From: Acinetobacter soli
GTDB taxonomy: Bacteria > Pseudomonadota > Gammaproteobacteria > Pseudomonadales > Moraxellaceae
DNA: 64,000 bases
Direction: 5' to 3'
Assembly: GCF_000760595.1 (NCBI RefSeq)
Contig: NZ_BBNM01000003.1
Span: forward strand, 268,351-332,350
The notes under the pieces are model-generated. The model made no database searches. It had not been told where the DNA came from and saw only the letters and a list, made by a program, of their open reading frames with translations. Within the stretch, counting starts at the first letter, position 1. Each line of letters starts with the position of its first letter. This document shows, one piece after another, positions 62,257-64,000 of this stretch. The position numbers were made by a program, and so were the translations under genes.

Positions 62257-64000
62257 TTAAGCCTCTAAAGTCGCCTGTGTCACTCTCGCCGAGTAGTTCC
62301 ACGATGTTGGCTTCCAGACATCACGCGCCGCAACCCTAATGTAATAGGTCGTGGTCGAATCCAGATTTCCAATTGTGCAGGCATTCTCAGTACCGGTCCA
62401 ATTCGCGGCCAGCGTTTCCGGATCAAAGCTGGCATTTTTACTGATCCACACTTGGTAATCTTTCAGATCCGGAACTTCACTTGGTATCCACGTTACCGTG
62501 ATTGAGTTTGATGTAGCCGATGTATAGACGTTTGCCAAGATCGATGGCACTGGATTGCTGATATTCAGGTCCGTAAATGTGCTGGTACCATTTTCTGATT
62601 TGCTCGCAACACGGATTGTATAGTTACGCTGCAGTCCATCCACTTTAGCCTCTTCCATCGAATAGGTGTACTCAGCACTGGTCGTTTCAATCGTTCTAAG
62701 CAGTGTGCTTCCAGACAAGACCTGCACAATATACCCCTGTGCACCAGCAGCAAACTGCCATTGCGCTTTAAATGACGTTCCAACAAATGGCGACTGTAGC
62801 GATAAGCCCCTAACACCTGAAGGACGTCCACCGTTTAGCGTGTGGCTGTAAGCTGTGACTTCATCTAAAGTTTGTTCTTTCTGCTGCAGGCCATTGAAGC
62901 TTGTGAATTTCAAATAGATGGTTTTATCAATCAGATTCGAATTGAATTCATGCTGAAAGATGGCTTTATCTATTCGCACAAAGGATTCACCGGCATTATG
63001 CGCCAAAGCATCATCAAACCGTCCACGTAACACACCACCAAGCGTATAAAGCCCTGAACCATTCAGTGTGGCATCAACATAGCTGACATATTCATCACCG
63101 ACTCTGCAGAGCGTTGTATTCACCTGAGCATCTTCAGACGTTCCACTAAAAATCTGACTAGATGTGTTTAGCTGGACTTGCATTGCAGTTGCACTGGAAT
63201 TAATTGCAGTAACCAACTGGCCATAGCGTGCAGATCCGTAAATCGTACCGATCATTTCATATGTTGTATTGTCCAGACTTGCCCAGACATTACAGCCGCC
63301 CCAGTTACTTCCGCCTGATGCTGCTACCCATACCTGATTTTTACCATCGGTTAGATCGAGCGGCGGTTCAAAGATTACCGGCGCATTAACATTACCTGGT
63401 TCCTCGTTACCTCCCTGATAGCCATTTGACGCTTGCAAGTCGTATTCAACTGCTGAGCGTGAACCTAAGGCCAGTTCTTCTGCAGTCACTGTGAGCAATC
63501 CGTCCTGATCCTCCTCGATGCGCGTGATACGCACGGGAAATCGATCTAAACCCAAAGACTCATCTGTGAGCGTCACGATATCCATCGGCTCGAGTCGGCA
63601 GTACTTCCAGCCCAGATCAAACTCATACTCATTACGCACGTAAAGTTTGCGCTGCAGCAATAATTGCACAGCATGTCGGGCAATCTTCGGCTCACAGAAA
63701 AAGTCATACTTGACTGGATCCTGAGTACGTAGTCCAAACATTTCAATGTTTGCTTGGTCTTTCGCTTCGACCGTCTCGGTGTTGTACTGATTGAAGCGAT
63801 TCACGTACTCAATCTGACAGTGATTAAATGCATCCGTATCACGGCTACGCTTTACACGAACGGGCTGATCATCACCAATGAAGTCATCATCTGTTAAATG
63901 ATAGGCTGCTGTCAGATCCGGTGTAAACGTGACTCCATTTCCTGATACTGCAGTGTCACCATAGGACCGAATTTTTAAGCCGTCAGGACTGGGTACAATC
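62257..64000 (-). CDS. Phage tail-tip/host-specificity protein, 5' end outside window
   Basis: The frame is open from the right window edge to 62257 (581 codons seen). The visible part contains the tail-associated segment FGLRTQDPVKYDFFCEPKIARHAVQLLL, characteristic of phage tail protein J/GTA-TIM-barrel-type hubs. It then has a carbohydrate-binding-like region (GGSNWGGCNVWASLDNTTYE) and at least one fibronectin type III domain at the C-terminus (SITVTWIPSEVPDLKDYQVWI, TTYYIRVAARDVW). It precedes the holin by 62 nt. This is the tail tip that contacts the host surface. The N-terminus lies beyond the window. Confidence 0.85.
   Translation of the reverse strand, partial: IVPSPDGLKIRSYGDTAVSGNGVTFTPDLTAAYHLTDDDFIGDDQPVRVKRSRDTDAFNHCQIEYVNRFNQYNTETVEAKDQANIEMFGLRTQDPVKYDFFCEPKIARHAVQLLLQRKLYVRNEYEFDLGWKYCRLEPMDIVTLTDESLGLDRFPVRITRIEEDQDGLLTVTAEELALGSRSAVEYDLQASNGYQGGNEEPGNVNAPVIFEPPLDLTDGKNQVWVAASGGSNWGGCNVWASLDNTTYEMIGTIYGSARYGQLVTAINSSATAMQVQLNTSSQIFSGTSEDAQVNTTLCRVGDEYVSYVDATLNGSGLYTLGGVLRGRFDDALAHNAGESFVRIDKAIFQHEFNSNLIDKTIYLKFTSFNGLQQKEQTLDEVTAYSHTLNGGRPSGVRGLSLQSPFVGTSFKAQWQFAAGAQGYIVQVLSGSTLLRTIETTSAEYTYSMEEAKVDGLQRNYTIRVASKSENGTSTFTDLNISNPVPSILANVYTSATSNSITVTWIPSEVPDLKDYQVWISKNASFDPETLAANWTGTENACTIGNLDSTTTYYIRVAARDVWKPTSWNYSARVTQATLEA

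Overview
The window looks like a chromosomal segment of an Acinetobacter, most likely of the A. baumannii/calcoaceticus complex. The evidence is the AT-rich base composition, a baumannoferrin/acinetoferrin-type hydroxamate siderophore cluster with Fur-like boxes, a very large CdiB/CdiA locus, a UmuD with a long N-terminal extension, and a prophage joined to the 3' end of ssrA. The species assignment is inference; no rRNA or housekeeping marker is present.

Region 1 (1-12.6 kb, all minus strand): a siderophore locus. It runs leftwards from a Fur-like box at about 12.6 kb: NIS synthetase, N-hydroxylase, MFS exporter, two more NIS synthetases, FhuF-type reductase, RraA-like protein and GNAT acyltransferase. 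A TonB-dependent receptor follows with its own Fur-like box and runs off the left edge. Overlapping stops and starts indicate one operon for synthesis, export and iron release.

Region 2 (12.6-44.8 kb, almost all minus strand): a contact-dependent inhibition locus. A promoter at 44.8 kb precedes cdiB, a 3,822-codon cdiA and a small membrane immunity gene. Behind them lies about 18 kb of displaced cdiA C-terminal ('orphan') toxin/immunity modules. I count eleven, including remnants: TNT-like, PD-(D/E)xK-type nucleases, a deaminase, an Ntox21-like toxin and unidentified types. Several toxins are killed by one precise lesion (a TAG, a TAA, a 1-nt frameshift) or reduced to a C-terminal stub, while nearly all immunity genes stay open. 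A forward-strand islet with kptA (RNA 2'-phosphotransferase) and a DUF4291 gene sits inside the array. A minus-strand terminator at 12.65 kb closes the locus just before the siderophore promoter.

Region 3 (44.9-56.5 kb): a catabolic cluster of unknown substrate. It has an OprD porin, an MFS symporter, a DapA-family lyase/dehydratase, two LysR regulators, a beta-hydroxyacid dehydrogenase, an aldehyde dehydrogenase, an M20 amidohydrolase and a DUF3100 membrane protein. The gene content suggests uptake, hydrolysis and oxidation of an acylated or carboxylated small molecule.

Region 4 (56.54-64 kb): the left end of a prophage integrated at ssrA. It holds a 24-nt ssrA 3'-end copy, short direct repeats resembling integrase arm sites, SRAP (HMCES-like), umuD and umuC, and an AT-rich HNH-nuclease cargo gene. 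The minus-strand lysis module (overlapping Rz/Rz1 spanins, endolysin, holin) and the tail-tip gene follow. The right end of the prophage and its integrase lie outside the window.
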